This document shows positions 63,123 to 64,000 of a stretch of 64,000 bases of DNA, piece by piece. The DNA is from Salinibacter ruber DSM 13855 (GTDB taxonomy: Bacteria; Bacteroidota; Rhodothermia; Rhodothermales; Salinibacteraceae). Numbering within the stretch: position 1 is the first letter of the stretch; each line of letters opens with the position of its first letter. Both the position numbers and the translations under genes were made by a program. The stretch is from assembly GCF_000013045.1 (NCBI RefSeq), contig NC_007677.1, positions 3,330,001 through 3,394,000 on the forward strand. The letters are read 5' to 3'. The notes below the pieces were generated by a model. It was given only the letters and a program-made list of their open reading frames with translations. It did not search any database and was not told the origin of the DNA.

Positions 63123-63578
63123 CTACCGCCGCGGCGGGGACCGGTCTGGGGACGCGTCCGTTCCGGCCTGCTCGTTGTCCGGCGACGATGTCCCACCGGA
63201 AAGCAGGTGAGCGACGGCCTGAAGCAAATCGGCCCGGGTAAAGGGATGCCGGAGGGCCGCGTCGGCCCATTCGGGCGACGGATGCGTCACCCAGAGCGTC
63301 AACGTCGCGGGCGCCTCGGGGCCCTGAAGGTCCGCCTCCAGGGCCTCCCGTGCCGCCCTGCCGGACGCCCTTCCGGCAACGAGGGCCCGCGGGGAGCAGC
63401 GGCGCAGGTGCATCGCTCCTTCCGCCCCGGTCGACGCCGTGGCGACGCGGCATCGCCCCTGCAGGCTCCTCTGCAGGAACAGGCGACGGTCGGGGCTCCG
63501 GTTCACGACGAGCACCAATGGGCGAGTCTGCAGCTCGGGCGGTGGATCGGCGAGTGGAGGAAGAAGCCCTGCATTCAT
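63123..63578 (-). CDS. receiver-domain protein lacking the phosphorylation site
   Basis: The 151-residue protein has a two-component receiver-like fold: RPLVLVVNRSPDRRLFLQRSL in place of the usual VVDDE start, TASTGAEGAMHLRR, then ALVAGRASG where the phosphorylated Asp normally sits, and RHPFTRADLLQAVAHLL in place of KPF. The acceptor Asp and the conserved Lys are thus both missing, so it is a pseudo-receiver, perhaps a binding partner rather than a switch. A Pro/Glu/Asp-rich tail follows. It is convergent with the amylase gene. Confidence 0.6.
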   Translation of the reverse strand: MNAGLLPPLADPPPELQTRPLVLVVNRSPDRRLFLQRSLQGRCRVATASTGAEGAMHLRRCSPRALVAGRASGRAAREALEADLQGPEAPATLTLWVTHPSPEWADAALRHPFTRADLLQAVAHLLSGGTSSPDNEQAGTDASPDRSPPRR

Positions 63579-63683
63579 TGTGCCGGCCTGGACGTGTCGT
63601 GATCAACTCACGCCTCACGGCCGCTCTCTCCAGGCCGCATCGCGCGTCGAAGTGCACCAGTCAGTCGCATAGGGGCGACGTCC

Positions 63684-64000
63684 TCACCCACCCGGCGGAG
63701 GGGGCGGTCCCAGCGCCTTCACCGTAATCGTGACCGTGGTTTCGCCGGAGGTCCATCCGTCCTGATCGGCCACCGTGTAGGTGTACTCGTCCGTCCCGGT
63801 AAAGCCCGGCTCGGGCGTGTAGGTCACCTCGCCGGTCGACTCGTCGACGCGCACCGTTCCGTGGGCCGGCGTGCGCCGCACCCGCACCGTCGAGGCGTCG
63901 AGGCCCCCATCCGCGTCCGTGTCGTTGGCCAGAACCGCCGTCGTCGTCGCCTCTCGCTCGGTCGTCTCGTCGCGGTCGGCAGACGCCGCGGGCAGTTGGT
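63684..64000 (-). CDS. partial gene: C-terminal end of an Ig/cadherin-like repeat protein
   Basis: The open frame enters from the right edge and ends at 63684. About 105 residues are seen: an acidic opening (QLPAASADRDETTERE), then TAVLANDTDADGG, RTPAHGTVRVDESTGEVTY and FTGTDEYTYTVADQDGW, the pattern of tandem Ig-like/cadherin-like repeats common in large surface proteins. It ends in GPPPPPGG, a Pro/Gly tail. The start lies outside the window. Confidence 0.75.
   Translation of the reverse strand, partial: QLPAASADRDETTEREATTTAVLANDTDADGGLDASTVRVRRTPAHGTVRVDESTGEVTYTPEPGFTGTDEYTYTVADQDGWTSGETTVTITVKALGPPPPPGG

Noticed and set aside
1-64000. tRNA genes, CRISPR arrays, prophage genes or defence systems
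   Set aside because: No T-loop GTTCGAxTC in a cloverleaf context, no regularly spaced repeats, and no phage structural, integrase, nuclease or restriction genes were recognised apart from the IS1 element.

Overview
The window is GC-rich chromosomal DNA that looks like a Salinibacter-type bacterium (Rhodothermota/Bacteroidota). Several signs point that way: strongly acidic proteins with few lysines (a salt-in halophile proteome), a type IX secretion tail, paired TonB receptor/DUF4249 genes, a HmuY-type lipoprotein, and almost no Shine-Dalgarno sequences. The species is an inference; no marker gene is complete here, because only the first ~48 nt of a 16S rRNA gene enter at the left edge.

Layout. 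1-640: 5' end of 16S rRNA (minus strand) with its leader and promoter. 640-12.5 kb: mostly housekeeping and envelope genes (PASTA protein, pyrR, a decayed frnE-like gene, a kelch protein, ferrochelatase, an EEP hydrolase, an OmpA-type lipoprotein, a DUF368 lipid transporter, a large TPR protein, thymidylate kinase, a Fur-family regulator, a PrcB-type lipoprotein). 12.6-14.5 kb: an mscS gene split by an intact-looking IS1-family element with an 8-bp target duplication. 14.5-17 kb: a UDP-xylose synthase and UDP-glucose dehydrogenase pair. 16.9-17.6 kb: a gene-free stretch with two perfect DnaA boxes and a repeated AT-rich motif, a candidate origin or DnaA-binding region. 17.6-20.6 kb: redoxin plus DsbD. 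21-27.4 kb: two small unknown genes, a large T9SS cargo protein with cadherin/CSPG-like repeats, and a Wzi-like outer-membrane protein. 27.4-39.2 kb: mostly minus-strand hydrolases, a MATE exporter and lipoproteins.

39.4-50.9 kb is the most coherent system: a LytS/LytR-type two-component pair, then a palindromic operator, then a nine-gene heme operon in one direction (TonB receptor, HmuY-like lipoprotein, heme-binding protein, permease, an M28-PDZ peptidase, ATPase, HemS/HmuS, a small CxxC protein, and a methyltransferase broken by a frameshift). The receptor takes heme across the outer membrane, the binding protein and ABC transporter carry it into the cytoplasm, and HmuS receives or degrades it. 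The ferrochelatase at 4-5 kb and the Fur-family regulator at 11 kb are further iron/heme functions in the window, but nothing here links them directly to the operon.

51-57.7 kb holds two more TonB receptors, a rhodanese, a DUF4249 lipoprotein and a membrane protein. 58.2-63.1 kb is a plus-strand run: fabF, a hotdog thioesterase, an MhqO-like dioxygenase, an MhqD-like esterase and a GH13 amylase. The right edge has a receiver domain without its phosphorylation site and the C-terminal end of a repeat-rich surface protein. I saw no tRNA, CRISPR array, prophage or defence island.
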